A stretch of DNA of 64,000 nucleotides from Bactrocera neohumeralis (GCF_024586455.1 NC_065923.1:70033076-70097075), one strand, 5' to 3'; shown: positions 25,060 through 38,274, numbered from the stretch's first letter. A program made the numbers and translations. Notes: a model not told the origin generated them from the letters alone.

Positions 25060-25600
25060 CACATGTACTGCTGAAGCAAGACACTGCACACGTACTTAAG
25101 TGTATTATAAAACTTTTTTATAATAATATTTTAATAAAAAATAGAAAATTGTTAAATTCGTTACCACTGAAACTGTAATCCTGAAGATATGAAGACAGCA
25201 TGTGAACCAACAAAAATTTTCGTATAAAATTTGATTTTTATCGATCAGTTTGTATGGCAGATTAATGCTATAGTGGTTCGATCTGAAAAAATTTGTTTGG
25301 GGTTTGTAGAGCTTTTGTAAATCATAGTTTCTGCCAAATTTCGCGAAGATTACTTGCCAAAAAAAATTTCTCATAGAAAAACTTGATTTTGATCGATCAG
25401 TTTGTATGGCAGCTATATGCTATAGTGGTTCGATCTGCAAAGATTTCTTTGGAGATTGTAAAGCTGTCTTAGATTATACGTTATGCCTAATTTCGTAAAG
25501 ATATCTTGTCAAATAAAAAAAATTCTAATTCAAAGACTTGATTATTTTCGGTTAGTTTGTATGTTATAGTGGTTTGATATGAAAAATATACTGAGTTAAT
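25060..25600 (-). repeat. Dispersed dipteran repeat, reverse copy (partial)
   Basis: Three units carry GATCGATCAGTTTGTATGGC (near 25237 and 25393), TGCTATAGTGGTTCGATCTG and AAATTTCG(C/T)(G/A)AAGAT. The head and tail phrases of the family are not clear at either end, so the copy is truncated or strongly diverged. The 89-codon minus-strand frame within is repeat-derived. Confidence 0.65.
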
Positions 25601-25724
25601 ATAAAAAGTACCCTCAATATTTTATGGCATCGTATCCAGAGTGCTAACTTCATAATTAAAGCTTTTATGATTAATCACAATGGCGTATACGTAACCATAG
25701 TTTAATCTTTCTCAAAGATTATCT

Positions 25725-25893
25725 TTCCTTGAAAGAAAGTCGGTATTAAAGTACCAATATAACCTCTACATCACTAATATGAGGTTATAATATAGAATTA
25801 TCAAAAGTTTTTTCAGATTTCCCTGAAAGAAAATCGATAATAAACTACCAATATGACCTCTACATCGCTGATATATGGTTATTATATAGCAAA
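25725..25893 (+). repeat. Two-copy tandem duplication, about 94 bp
   Basis: TGAAAGAAAGTCG...TACCAATATAACCTCTACATC in copy 1 (from about 25729) recurs at about 25823 with the same order of words. A GCGTATACGTAAC site (25683-25695) lies just before copy 1. Confidence 0.55.
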
Positions 25894-27060
25894 TTTCTTT
25901 GAAACGTTACTGTTTTCTTGACGACAACTGTACACAAGTATTTTTCTAAAGCCTTTGGAGTGCTTAAATTGATAACGGTTTGGCAGCTTCTGCCACAGAG
26001 CGTGAATATCACATAGCAATCTGTCGCTGCCTAGACAGGTAGACATATTTTAGTACTTTTTTGTTTTATAAATGTTACTGAAAGATTTGCATAGAGTAAT
26101 CCTCCAGTAGAATTTGATTAAAATGAAATAAAGAAAATGCAGTACACCCAAAAAACTCCACTTGTATGTACGTTGCTTGCTTTAACTGTCATTTCACTTC
26201 CTTTGCTTACCATTTCGACAAGAATTTCTGTGGTGAAAACGTTTATTTGGCTATCGCTTTGCATGAAGACAAGCCTGGCAGTTGCTGGCTAACCGAAATA
26301 AGTAACATGTGGTTACATGAGTACGAAAAGAGGAAAAAACTATCTTAGAAACGGGTATAGGCTGGCGCTTCACTTCACTGCAACGTTACCGATCACTTTA
26401 TTTGCATGCTACGAAGAGTAAATATATATCCATGTGTATGTTGAAATGTACATATGCACATTTGTGCGCTTGTGTAACTGTCTACTTACTATCACACATT
26501 TCTTTTACACTTTCGCCGATTGAATTGAATTGAAATATTATTGCAGTTGTGGAAATTAAGTGTTGCCTGTGATGTGGGCGTTTTAGTTATATGCATGCAA
26601 TCAGACATATGCGCGTGTGTGTGTGTGTGTGCTGTTGAACGTGGCATGCAGTCCTTTACCACATCTAATGCGCTGACTGTCTGACAAATAAATTGCTTGT
26701 GGCAGTACTTGGCTGATGTGGCAATATGCTGGTGCATATGTGTGCCACATACATATATGCATGTGAAATTGCATGGCATGTTGAATGATTTGTTTGCTTG
26801 GCATATGGGGCGTATGAGTGATATTCAATTGATAGTTTGCATGTAAGCAAATAAAGGCGTTACGCGAGACGGTAATATTGATTTAAAATATCCGCCGATA
26901 CGCGGGCGCTTAAATTTAATGGAGTGATATTAAATGTAATTTCTTTGCTAGTTTTTGTGATTGGAAATTAGGAAAACTTTGATTTGTTTCTTTTAGTAAA
27001 TTTTTTGCTTAGTAAGTAATTCATTTATAGTGGTGAAATTGTATAGTAATGCTTTTCTTA
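25894..27060. other. Non-coding stretch, no gene recognised
   Basis: AT-rich with a GT microsatellite at 26614-26631 and many ATATGCATG words. Short frames on both strands are chance. Confidence 0.5.
26614..26631. repeat. (GT)n microsatellite
   Basis: A run of about nine GT dinucleotides. Confidence 0.85.
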
Positions 27061-27620
27061 TATCAGTGACACTATGTATACGTAACTTTATTGTTAATAT
27101 GTCACTAAAATATGCAATTATATTCGATGACGCTGCGTATACGTAACCACAGTGCTTATGTGATATTAAAGTATCCATATATCTTTATAAATATATAATA
27201 TAGTTTATCTTAGCATAGAAATGGTGCTGTTCCAGTTCTGGGACCGAAAAACTTTGTTAAAAAAAATGATTGCTTTTTTCTCCAACACTGCGTATACACA
27301 ACTTAAATGAAACTACTAATGAAGCACGAAAAAGAATAATTAGTGGCACAAATTCCACACATTTTGAGTTTAACTATCATATTAAAACTCATGTATTATC
27401 AATGGAATTGCCCTCAAACGAAACAGCAGAATTTTTCAAAAATATACCATGGCGTATACGTACTCTTTGTCAAATTACACATGAAGATCTAGTGGCACTA
27501 ATTTAATACATTTTGGGCTTAAGAACAACATTAAAATCCGTAAATTGATAAAAAAATATGAAATACTGCAATCATCCACTGATGTGCCTTTGCGTATACG
27601 TAACTTTTATTTGCGTTTTG
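27061..27620 (+). repeat. Decayed tandem array with GCGTATACGTAAC core
   Basis: Core copies are at 27075 (TGTATACGTAAC), 27135 (exact), 27290 (GCGTATACACAAC), 27452 (GCGTATACGTAC) and 27592 (exact). The last four are spaced 155, 162 and 140 bases. Between them TAGTGGCACAAATTCCACAC (near 27341) recurs as TAGTGGCACTAATTTAATAC (near 27490), each followed by ATTTTG(A/G)G. So this is a true decayed tandem array. The 78-codon frame across 27270-27506 looks protein-like but is built from these repeat units. Confidence 0.6.
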
Positions 27621-29110
27621 TGATTTTTTCTTAATAATAATCACATTATGCTCCAATCTATAAACAATATTGTCTAAATATCTCAAATTACACTTGAAAT
27701 CTTAGTACAGTAAGCGTTTAGCTAGTACCATGCGAAACAAAATTACATTTATAGCGGCTATAAACGCCATTTGCACATGAATAACGCTTGCAATTTGGAC
27801 TAGCATACTTCCGTTGCGCTTGCTAATGACAATCAAGTTAAAGTAGGCACAAAATTTCGGCAAATTGCAAGCACGTACATGTGAGAAGGGAAATCAAGCG
27901 CACATTGTGCATAATTCATGCAATTTGTTTTTGTTGTTGGGTGAAGATATGCGCGAAGGTCAAAAGTGGTAGTATAAAAAATATAGTTGTACAAATAATA
28001 AATAAAAGGGGGGTGCTTTATAGAGCATAAAAATCTGCTTTTGTCCATTTTTTATTGCCTGCAATTTTTACTGCTATCAAAAAAAGTAATAAGTTTGTTA
28101 TTTCCAGACAATTTCACCGCGATATTCATTCAAACATTTCATTTATCCAATTGAATTTAATATTTTAATTCTCGTTTCACTTGTTTTTGTTGTTGGCTGT
28201 ATCAGTTATTACGCCAAGTGCATTGTAGTGTTGTTGTTTTCGCTCAGTTTATTTAGAAATGTCATTTACTGCCGCTGCTTTTATGGCTCGTCAACCGCAT
28301 CGCCAACATCGCTGCCGCGTGCGGGCGGGCGTGGCTTTGTAAAGCTGTTGTTAACGCCTGCGTAGCCAGTGTCCGCATGTCGCGGTATGTGTTGTGTGCC
28401 GAAATTTCGAAGCATTGCCAATAATTTTTTCTATTGAATTTACTATTGCCACTGATTGCTGGCGCATGCAACTCTCTGCATACATATGTATGTGTGCGTG
28501 ATATTATGTGTTGCGCATTTGAACATTTGCTCACATAATTGGACAATTTTGTGGCACAACTGACAATACTGCGGTTGGACACGATTTCATTTTGTTGCCA
28601 ATTGTGGTGGCATTACATTTGATTGCATGTGCATGCCACGTGCAGCATAGCGTCATAAATTGGCGCACAGAAATGTTGCTGCGCTGGTGTGTGTGTGTGA
28701 TGTGCCACCATACGTTTCGAATTGATGGTTTACACAGCTATTGACAGTGAAATGCTTTGCGGTGGAAGAATTTGTGCAAAATTGGTTTTTAATGGAAGTC
28801 TAATTTGCGCTCAGCGCCTAACATAGGCTTTGATTTTGAGCATATTTGTTTTTTAGAATATAATTTGTTGTGCCCGCTTGACATACCAAAGAGCCGCTTG
28901 TCATTAATTGGTATGCGCGTGCTTTTGCCGTGGTTCTTCTTCGTGTGGTTTCGAAAAATTTTGTCGGCGAAATTTTGTGTGGTATTTGTTTGTATAAAAT
29001 TGACTTTCAATTGCGAAGGTTTAGTTACGGAAAAGCACGCATATTCGTTTATTTTGAAAAATAATTAAATTAGAGATTGTTTGCGGAAGGACAATCTTTT
29101 CATTAGAAAT
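27621..29110. other. Non-coding stretch, no gene recognised
   Basis: Mixed sequence with short chance frames on both strands. The imperfect core copy GCGCCTAACATAGGCT is at 28814-28829. No other structure seen. Confidence 0.5.
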
Positions 29111-29113
29111 CGA

Positions 29114-29558
29114 CACTGCGTATACGTAACTTATTGATTTTAATTATTATATTAATTACACCAGAGACTATTTCTAGCTATTTTTGGGTTGCTAAAACCG
29201 AAAATGATAGTAATAATGTCCTAACAGGTACGATTTTTTCTGTTGTAGTTAAGGACTTTAGGGTTCTAACCACCACAATTTACTGAAATGACAGAAATAG
29301 CTGTACGTGATGAAAAATTTTGGAAATAAAACTCCAATACCCCACAGACCTCTTAGCACATCAGTCACATATTTTCCTTCAGATTTGTTGGGTAGTGTTA
29401 TTAATAACAGTATTCTCAATTTAAACGTTATTTGTTCCTCAGAAAAATTATTAAATTTATATTATTTTAGTCAGCACTGCGTATACGTAATAAAAAATAC
29501 ACTGCGTATACGTAACTTTTCACATAGTAATTAGAAACCGACACTGCGTATACATAAC
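29114..29558 (+). repeat. GCGTATACGTAAC core cluster 2
   Basis: CACTGCGTATACGTAAC is exact at 29114-29130 and 29500-29516. Near-exact copies are at 29475-29490 and 29542-29558 (GCGTATACATAAC). The first and last copies are preceded by ATTAGAAATCGACA and ATTAGAAACCGACA, so their flanks are also duplicated. The middle two are only 25 bases apart. Confidence 0.6.
29165..29306 (+). repeat. Dispersed repeat pair, member A
   Basis: Ordered words (TTTTTGGGTTGCTAAAACCG, AAAATGATAGTA, TCCTAACA, GATTTTTTCTG, CTAACCACCACAATTTACT, AAATAGCTG) match the block at 33165-33303 in the same order and spacing. It lies between the first and second GCGTATACGTAAC copies of the cluster. Element type unknown; no terminal repeats seen. 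Confidence 0.55.
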
Positions 29559-31220
29559 CTATTATTTTTGCAAAGTTTTGAGTAGTATTTTCGCTGTTCT
29601 TTGATATTTCTTTGTAAATCAAAACTGCCGAGCTCTTGTCTATTACAGGGTGGTCTGTAAATTGTTGTATTTTCGCTTTAACAAACAAAGTTCTCAACTA
29701 AAATCGTTTGTAGTGCTTTAAGAAAAGCTTGCGATATCTATTAGACATTTGAATTATATGTCCGACTCTTCGCTTTGTTCTAATGCAGTGCAATATTAGC
29801 AAGGAATACTTTGAAGCTGAAAAACACATACCAGTTTTAGGCAAAAAAGCCAAGAAAATTTCAAAATCCCTTCAAAAATAAACACTTAACGCTTAAATGA
29901 GCTTTGAGTGCTTTTATGCTGCATTAACATATTTTAGAACTCAATTTTACTGATTTTTAATATTTATTTACTTATTTTTTGTCTTTTTTTCGTGCTGTTC
30001 AATCATATATTGAAAGTAGCCCGGCAAGAGCAAGCAGGAGTTGAAGGACAACAATAAAGTAACAAAGCAGCATAAAAAAGGAAATGAAATACCTACAAAT
30101 TGCGTGGAAGAAAGTAGTGAAATAGAAGGGAAAAAATGTAAATGCGTCTAGAAAAGGAAAATAAAAAAAAATTACTGAAGTGAAAAGAGTTACAAAAAAT
30201 ATTAATAAAATACTTAAAATCATAAGAAAAATTCCTTGGAGCAACCTTTTTGCTTGCAGCGTCCATTCGAGCATTGCTGAAGCTCAGTCACTCCCTTAGC
30301 TTTTCCATAAAATTTCTTGAACGTTGGGTTGCATATGTATACATATGTACATACACACGCTGTATATGCTGAGTGTATGGACACAAATCAATTCCTTTTA
30401 CGCTGCTTTATTTTATATATTCGCTGTTGTCACTCCCGCTACTGCGCAACACTTTTATGTGTATTTGTACATATACATATATGTAATTTTGTTTTTCTGT
30501 AAGTATGTATGTTTGTGTGCTTGCTATCTATGCTTTTTATCAATTTCCGTTGTGAGATCAATTTTTGAAAAATATTTGCAAATTTCATTCACTTGCCTTA
30601 CGTCCATTCAAATTTCCTGCTGTTTTGGCGTATGAGTGGTTTGTTGTATGAGGGAGTATAAAGGACATAAGGGTGCTTGATAATAAAAAAAAAAAAATAA
30701 AAAAAGAAGAAGCGCGCACTTTCAGTGGGTTACAGAAACACATCACCCCTGCTTTGACACATTATTTGCTTTGGGTATGTAAATTTTTTCCAATATGCAT
30801 ATTTAGTAGCGTTTACTTAACAGTTGGGGCACTTTACAGCGCTTGGTACGGAAATATGTGTTGGTGCTAAGCGAAACCTTTAAGTATCTATACTTTCTTG
30901 CGCTATGTAGTGAACGCAAATAACTGCAGCTTAAGCAGCTGTGTCCAGTGTTGCTGCAGTTCACAATGATTTACTTGGCTTTTACGGCGATTTTTTATTT
31001 CCCTTTCATTCGACGCTTACTCTTCACTTTGCATTTTCTAATATTTCGCTTCTGCTACCCCACTATATTTCGCTTTTAGCCGTTTCCTCATTTTTATGCG
31101 CGCTTCCTGTACTTTATTCGCAACCTCTTTTGCGTATATTTATGAATGCCAGCATTTAGGACAGCGTCAAGGACCTTTTGTTATATCCTGCCAGCTGAAG
31201 CATGCGACTATATTTTTCGT

Positions 31221-31245
31221 ACACACACATACATACATACATACA
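31221..31245. repeat. (CATA)n / CA tract
   Basis: ACACACACAT followed by about four CATA tetramers. Confidence 0.8.
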
Positions 31246-32215
31246 AATAGTCAGTCAGCCATTACTCTACTTTCCCATTATAGTAGGAGTAGGGCCACCC
31301 ATTTTTTTAATATCCTGCCGTGCTGCATAAACAGCTGTAAAGCTCAAGTGCCTTAGCTGCACTCACCAGTAAGTATTTTTATTTTCCTATTCAAAATCCA
31401 TAAGACATCGGAAAATAGCCATAACGTAATAGTCGAAGATGGAGGCATAGACAAGTAGAAACTGAAACGCTAAGATGCTTATCCTTGACGAGTGTAGCAG
31501 TCGTGGCAGGAGTCGTCGTGGAGGCAGCCTTAACAAAGCGCAGCCAGCTATTATTATTTTTATTGCTTATTTGCTTTTAATATGCAAACAAGCGCGCGGT
31601 CGAAACGGCAAGAATGTATGCGCAAATATGCTGGCAGGGGCAAGTATTGGTGAAATTGAAACTGTGTGGGTTAGTTAAAACGCAGGCGAAAGCATCTCAG
31701 GCGCCTCACACCCCACAAAACAATATGATAGAACCAGCAGCTGCACCCTGAGTAGTTTCGTAGAAAACCGAGCCGGATGCGCGCGTCTATTTTGCATTTC
31801 TCAACGCAAAGCAAGCAGTTGGCGAGTTATGCTGCAATATTTTTTGGGCTATGCCTGATATTGCACTAAATTGTGGTAACTAGAAGGCACAAAAAATTCA
31901 ACAAAAAAAAAGAAAAAATGAAAAAAAATATAAGAAAGTAGAATCAGCGCACTCTAGCCATTGCAGGCCAAGCATAACGCTGATTTTCTTATTGCGCCGT
32001 CTAGCCAGTGCAAATACACATGCATAAAAAGTATGCTTGTCCTTCATGCAAAGACGGTTGGCTCTTGTTTTAAGTAAGCAGCAAATGCCAGTGCCAGTGG
32101 CAGCTAAAGAAAATATAATAAGCAACTTGAGCGCTGCAACAACACACTGCCGGCTGTGATTTGCTATTGTCCTGCAGCTGTCTAACCAGCTAATGGGGGT
32201 TAAGTCTTAAAGCAG

Positions 32216-32361
32216 CAAGGCAAAAAAGTACAAAAAAAAAGGAAACATAAAAGTGACGGCAAGATAAATGAGTAGTGAAAAAATAAAAAAAATTGAAAAA
32301 AAATATTACAAGCAAAAATAAAATAAATAAAAAAAATATTATTAAAAAAAAATAAAAAAGT
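32216..32361. repeat. A-rich low-complexity tract
   Basis: About 145 bases dominated by runs of A with occasional T/G (AAAATAAA units). The reverse strand translates into Phe/Leu/Ile-rich frames that are not real proteins. Confidence 0.75.
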
Positions 32362-33164
32362 AAATGTATTGACTGCCTTGCCCAATCATAGTCCAAAAAA
32401 ATACTTAAAACTCCGGCTATTTAAATCTATCGCTGCACTTATTCCTTTGGCATACGATTTTTCATGAAATTCGCTTGTAATCACTGTCTCCAAGTGGCTA
32501 CGCCTGCAGCTATGCTTTACACACCGCTACCGCGCTTTATGCCAGCCACTCGTTGGTAATTGCTTTGTTTCATTTTTGACTGTCATTGCTTATGACATGC
32601 TTTGGCTATGGGTAATTGCTTTTATAATAAATACAGCTATTTTGTAGAAATTTTTTCTGCCGTGATTTATAAATTTTTTTCGTTCTTAAGTTTTTCTGAT
32701 ATAAATTTTTTTCTGTTCTTAAGTTTTTCTGCGTTAACAGTGCGCTTTGACTTCACTGATTTATCTCCTGTTTCACCATTTTTAATATTAGGACAAAAAT
32801 CTGTTGAGCATTACTTACAGTAATTGCTGGTCTATCTTACTTTGTAGTAAAAATTGTAGTGTTGCTTTTACATACCTGAAAAGAGACAAGCAGAAAATAT
32901 TTCTTAGTATTTAATTGCATACTTTTTGGGTTGTATTACAGTGATAAAAATTAAGTGTGTACCTGTGTGGCTTTGAGTTGAAGTCTTAATTTTCATAAAA
33001 AGACAATTTGTTTTCGCTTTGAAAATGTCATAGTTTGGTGAAAAATATAATAGTTATTTTCAAGTAGAATATGTTTATGAGCCTAAAGGTATGCTTTAGA
33101 AGTAATATAAAGTTTTTACTACTTAATATTAAGGTTAAATTAGTGTTAGTAGAAATATTATTAG

Positions 33165-33303
33165 AAGCTGTTTCTTGCTAATTTTGGGATGCTAGAACCG
33201 AAAATTTTAGTACCATTTTCCTAACACTTAGGATTTTTGTGGTAGTCAGATAGAATAGGGGGCAAACTACCACCATTTACTTAAAAGACCAAAATAGTTG
33301 GAC
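33165..33303 (+). repeat. Dispersed repeat pair, member B
   Basis: TGCTAATTTTGGGATGCTAG, AACCGAAAATTTTAGTA, TCCTAACACTTAGGATTTTT, CTACCACCATTTACTTAAAAG and AAAATAGTTGG align in order with 29165-29306. The two lie about 4 kb apart in the same orientation. Non-coding; origin unknown. Confidence 0.55.
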
Positions 33304-35975
33304 GCCATGGAACATTTTTGAAGTCTAATTCGTGTTATTTTAACAATGCCTCCAACTAAATGCCTGCAGGTATGCTACGAAACCGACCTTACTTGATATT
33401 TATATTTGCTATGCAATTTTGGTAGTCAATTGGTTAAGATTGTTGATTGAAACTTGGCTTGTTTATACGTTTGCCGATGAAAACATAACATAATTTTAGG
33501 CGCTGATGCTGTTTAATGCTTATTAAATGAAATTTTTGGATAATTTTAGGCGTATACCATAATTTAACTTGTTGTTTACTAACTTTCGCGACCAAAAAAT
33601 CCCAAATCACTCTAATCCTACGTATTATTTTAAAATTTTTCCCCACATGCAACATCCACTGTCTTTACATGGCGCTGGTGTTGGCATTTCAACTACCAGC
33701 GGACTTTCGAATCGATTTCCAAATGCTTATTAAAAATTCTGTAAATGTTTTGAACTCAAAGCCCAATTGGTATGCGAAATGGCACACGAAGGTACGTTTA
33801 AGCGCACAGAACGTGGGAGAGAGTGCGACAAGGAGAGCGCTTGGTATTTGCGTGGCTTCTTACGTGGCTTCCCCGTCGTCTTACCAACATTACAGCGCCG
33901 TCAACGCCTTAAGCTGGGCAATAAATGATGCTTGGCGGCTAGCTATGTGCTGGGCGTCTGTCTTGGTTTGCGCACAGCTTTGTACGGAAAATGCACGGCG
34001 TGCACGTAAGTTGTTGGCGTAAAATTCGTGCGAAATGAATTGGAACGAAATGAAATGTGCCAAAACGAAGTGTTGAACACAAAGTAACTAATGAAGCATG
34101 AACAACGCGATGTGCACAAATGGCATTGCATACTTTTAGGTGCTATTTTTTATTTTCGTTATTTTTTAGCCCCTGCGACGCATTTAACTTTCGTAGTGGT
34201 ACGCTAAGCCAAAAGTGAAATGAAAAATGTGCGGAAAATGCATGGAGAATAGCTAAGCATTGCTTTGCAGAAAAAATTAAACTTAAAGTTTTGACTTTTT
34301 AAGTGTTGCGTAAGCAGTAATATAACATATTTGACAAAAATATATATAATTTTACCACGCATTTTTCAGCATTTAAGCCGTCTAACATAGCTTCACTCAA
34401 CACCTAGGTGCCCTATTGTACATAAAACATGTGCAAAGCTTCTAAAATTATGCTAACAATCAGCGCTTAAATTTTTTTTATCCTCACTGCGCAACAAGCA
34501 ACTGCCTTTGGCTAATTTCTGCACGCCAATACCACAATATAAGCGAAAATGTATGAAATTACTAATTTTATACACATATATTTGCCATAAATATGCAAAA
34601 AATAAGCTGACATATGCTTTTCGCTTGTGCGAAATTTGTTATTTTGTAAATTTTATCTCAATTCGTTGGCACATGCAACAAAAATCATGCTTGGCTAGTT
34701 TGATACCTAATTTACACACAATGGCCTGCGAGTGCTGTATTTTGTTGTTGTTTTTTGTTTAACTGCGTAAATCGCATAGTTTATTATTAATTTTGCGCTG
34801 TTAGTTGTTGTCAATGATAATAATAAATTTTGCAAAATATTACAGTAAATAATTATATGAAAACACAAACGCACACATACACGCGCAAACTATTTGCAAT
34901 TTTGCAAGTGTTGGCGTGCGTGTGTGGCCGGCATGATTTATCTGCGTGCAGCATATTTTTAAGCGTTATTTAATTAATTATTGTCGTCGCCTAGGGGGCT
35001 TTATGCACATATACATATGTATGAGCACACACACACACATATATGTATACATATGTATATATGCGCTCCACTGCAAACAACTCATAACTAGCTATGTTTT
35101 GAGCAGCTTTAAGCAATACCCGGAAATCACACATTTTGTGGTTAGCACGTACATTTGTCATTTAGAGGCCAAAAAACGCAAACACACACATACATATACA
35201 CACATAGTTGCATTGCAGCTACATTTTGTACATGTGTTTACTGCATGTTGCATGTTGCCTGCTACATATTTCACTCTCACTCAGGCACACGAACACAGTA
35301 AGGTGCATTTATTATCTGTTGTAGCTTGTTATTCGCATTTGTTTTTGTTTTTGTACAATGTTTTTCTGCACTGCGCAGCATTGTGTTTTTCGCTTTATTA
35401 AATATTAATAATATTACAAAATACAATTGTGATTAAAATGTCCCCGCGGCATTATTTGCGCGGATACAATTTAATGCATTAAATATGGCCGCAAAGGACA
35501 TCACTACACCGTTATTTACATGTACGTGTGTGCATGTGCGTTTTTGTTAAACATTTGTGCCTATCATTTAAATATCTGCGTTCATACTAATGCATTTTTT
35601 TCATGCTCTTCACTGCTGATTTAATGTAATGAAATATTGACTGCGTTGGTATGCGCAATAAATTCATATAGTAGTAGCATATTTATAGGCGCTGCATTTA
35701 TCAAGGTAGCATAGCTTATAAATCAAGCGTAAAATAACAGCGGGGCGTTGGTGCAGGTGAAAAGATATAATTATAAATGAAATGCTATGATATTTGAGGA
35801 AAATGAGAGTAATATTTTTATTTGATTTAAATTATTAAAAAATATTTCATAATAACAATGCATATTTATAAAATTTAAATGGAAAATGTTAAATAATTAC
35901 AGTATTTTATAGTAAAAAATTTATCTTATTTACAGATTTGTGTTTTAATTGAAATAGCTGCGCTTCAAATAAAAT
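33304..35975. other. Non-coding stretch with scattered core copies
   Basis: Core-like copies are GCCTGCAGGTATGC (33362-33375), two reverse partial copies 50 bases apart starting ATAATTTTAGGCG (about 33490 and 33540), GCATACTTTTAGGTGC (34128-34143) and a reverse partial copy near 35680. CA and TATGTA tracts lie near 34990-35065. A 117-codon frame at 33669-34022 has no recognisable domain and is not accepted. Confidence 0.5.
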
Positions 35976-37250
35976 ATATGGACCCCTAAAGGTAGGCAAT
36001 TTTTATGTATTATCCTAAAAATTTCAATATTTTGATTAAGAATTAAAAATCACTATTACTTTTCGATATTCTTAACTTAATGTATGCAATTGTTTATATA
36101 AAAATTGCAAAAAAACTGGTTAAATAATAAAATTTTTGCAAAAAAATCGGATAACTGAAAGTATGCTATGTAGAGCATAAGAACTTCTTCTATAATTGAA
36201 TTGTATGAAAAGTGAGCACATATAAACAATAGAATTTAATTGCACTAGCTTTGGCTTAAATAACATGCATTGACCCCTAAAAGTAGGCAATTTTAAAACC
36301 TTACTCTTCTCAAATATGTGTTGCTCATATAAAAGTCTAAACTTTGAAGTCAAAAGTTTGAGCAATATAACTTAATATATTGCTCAAACGTTTGAAAATT
36401 GGGAATATAAAGCTTAAAAGTGCTGAGCGCCTGATGGTATGCTAACATAATAACATTAACTGAAGTTTTAACGAAAAAAAATCTTTTGATTATAATGCAA
36501 AGGAATGTGAAGAAAGAATAGTGACTGAATTGAAGTTAATGTCAAACAAAATTTTAAGAAGATGTAGAGCTACAGGAGTTAATATCAAGTAAAATGAACA
36601 ATACTGATATTAAGGATACAGCTAAAAATCCCCAATTTATAATTGTTCATGACAGAAAAAAAATTAGAAAAAGTTTGTAAAGTAATAAAATTGTCTGAAA
36701 AAGTCGTATGCCTGAATGTAAGCTATGAAGATGATACGATTGGTAACTGAACAAAGCATAAATATTTGTCTAGCATTAAATTTTTTGATAAGTGAGCACA
36801 TATAAATAAAGCTTTTTAAATGAAATAGCTCACGATTTATAAAATGCTTTGCCGCCTAAAAGTAGGCAATTTTCGTTATAACTCACGAGAAATACTTGTA
36901 TATTTTCCCACTTAAGAGCATACAATTTTTAATCTTTTAAGTAATATTGCAAAAACCTTCAAAATTTGAAATATTAGGCTTAAAACAACAGCGCGCCTTA
37001 ATATATGCTAACAAAATGACACTAAACGAAGTTTTAATGGAAAATATATATTTTTTAGCCGCTCCTTTTACGGAATGCATAGTAAATAAGAGTAAATAAA
37101 TCACTTTCAAGAAACTCTGCGCCTGAATGTATGCTAACAAAATTACACTAATCACAATTTTAATTAGAAAAGTTACTTTTTTGGCTTCTATTTCTACATA
37201 ATGTGAATGAGGAATAGTAAATAAATAAATAAAATAAATTTTATGCATTT
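35976..37250 (+). repeat. Decayed tandem array with GCGCCTGAATGTATGC core
   Basis: Two alternating unit types are visible. Type 1 has CCCCTAAAGGTAGGCAATTTT (35983), CCCCTAAAAGTAGGC (36274) and CGCCTAAAAGTAGGC (36852), each followed by AATTTT and later AGTGAGCACATATAAA. Type 2 has GCGCCTGATGGTATGC (36427), TGCCTGAATGTAAGC (36709), GCGCCTTAATATATGC (36993) and GCGCCTGAATGTATGC (37119), followed by TAACAAAAT(G/T)ACACTAA and GAAGTTTTAA. The type 1 to type 2 offset (about 140-150) and the repeat of the pair point to a higher-order unit. Non-coding. Confidence 0.65.
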
Positions 37251-38274
37251 ATTACCTTCAAAAGTTAGTGTGAAACAATTTTTAAGAAGAAGATAAGATA
37301 TGAGTGTTAATAACAAAAACAACGCACAACAGCCTGCAATAAAAATACAGCATAAAAATCCCAAAGTGCAGTCAAGGTTGATACATACATAAGTATACAG
37401 TTCAGTAAAACATACAAGTAATTGAACTTAAAAACTATTGTACAGAGCTGTGTGTTACACTAAACTTTGCAGTAAGATTATTTGACTCTTTAAAGTTCAA
37501 GAAAATACCAAAAACTGCACTAAGAAATGTGAGCTACAATAGAATTGCACACTGCACTCATGTTATCTCCAACAAACGCTCAACAATACCCAGCATAAAG
37601 CTATATAGAACTGATTGTGCGTATATAAGTGTCGGGTGCGCCTCGTCGTATGAGTTACATGTTTGAGTATTTGCTTTGTGCCTTACGCCACGTTCCTTCC
37701 TTGCTCCTACAGCAGTTTAAACGATGTCAGCATGAGAAATCATCATTAAATTGAAAAGTGATGCAAAGCACAAGTACCGAAAAAGTCATGTGCGGAGTAT
37801 GTAATGGCAGTGCACCGCTCGACAGCCTTTTGAAAAGTACTAAAAGTACGGCTCAACCCACGCGTTTGCTACCAATTGCAAGCGGCAGTAGACACTTGAG
37901 TTGTTAGCGTAGTGGAAAATCGCATTTGAGACGAAGACATTGCTGCCAATACCACTTGGTATTTGCCATGCATGCTGTTCGCGAATTTACGTTCGTTCCT
38001 ATTGTTAGGTTTGTTTTTGCCATTGCTATTGCCATTGTTGTCGCCACCGTCAGCGCTGTGTTATCGACAATGCTGGTTAAGTCAAGTAGAGGTCGTCATG
38101 CCATACTTGTTGCAAGGGTATTGCACTTGAGCGGACAGTCGATGGAGTTGGCAAACAGGCAGCAGCTCAGGGAGGCTTGTGCGACAACTGGCTGGGTAAG
38201 CTCGCTGTCTGGCGGTAAACGGCTATCGTTATAGTAGTAAGCGCAAAATATGGGCGTAGCTGCTACTATTTGGA
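37251..38274. other. Non-coding stretch; acceptor-like site near 37714
   Basis: A pyrimidine-rich CTTCCTTGCTCCTACAG ends near 37714 and would open onto CAGTTTAAACGATG. The frame closes after a few codons (ATG TCA GCA TGA). A 102-codon frame at 37926-38234 has no recognisable domain. Nothing here is accepted as a gene. Confidence 0.45.

Larger units (their letters stand above)
29559..33164. other. Non-coding stretch, no gene recognised
   Basis: It contains A-rich low-complexity runs (30685-30708, about 31896-31930, 32216-32361), a CATA repeat at 31221-31245 and a good isolated donor-like CACCA/GTAAGTATT (GT at 31369). No acceptor or coding frame pairs with that donor. The solitary core copy GCCTAAAGGTATGC is at 33081-33094. 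Confidence 0.5.

Noticed and set aside
27270..27506. 78-codon protein-like frame
   Set aside because: It is built from the decayed tandem units around GCGTATACGTAAC; the same words recur out of frame next to it.
33669..34022. 117-codon frame beginning at an ATG
   Set aside because: Composition is fairly protein-like, but there is no recognised family, no 5' context and no splice site at the end. Probably chance.
37697..37740. Acceptor-like CTTGCTCCTACAG followed by an ATG
   Set aside because: The frame closes after three codons and no donor pairs with it. The pyrimidine-rich text may be chance.
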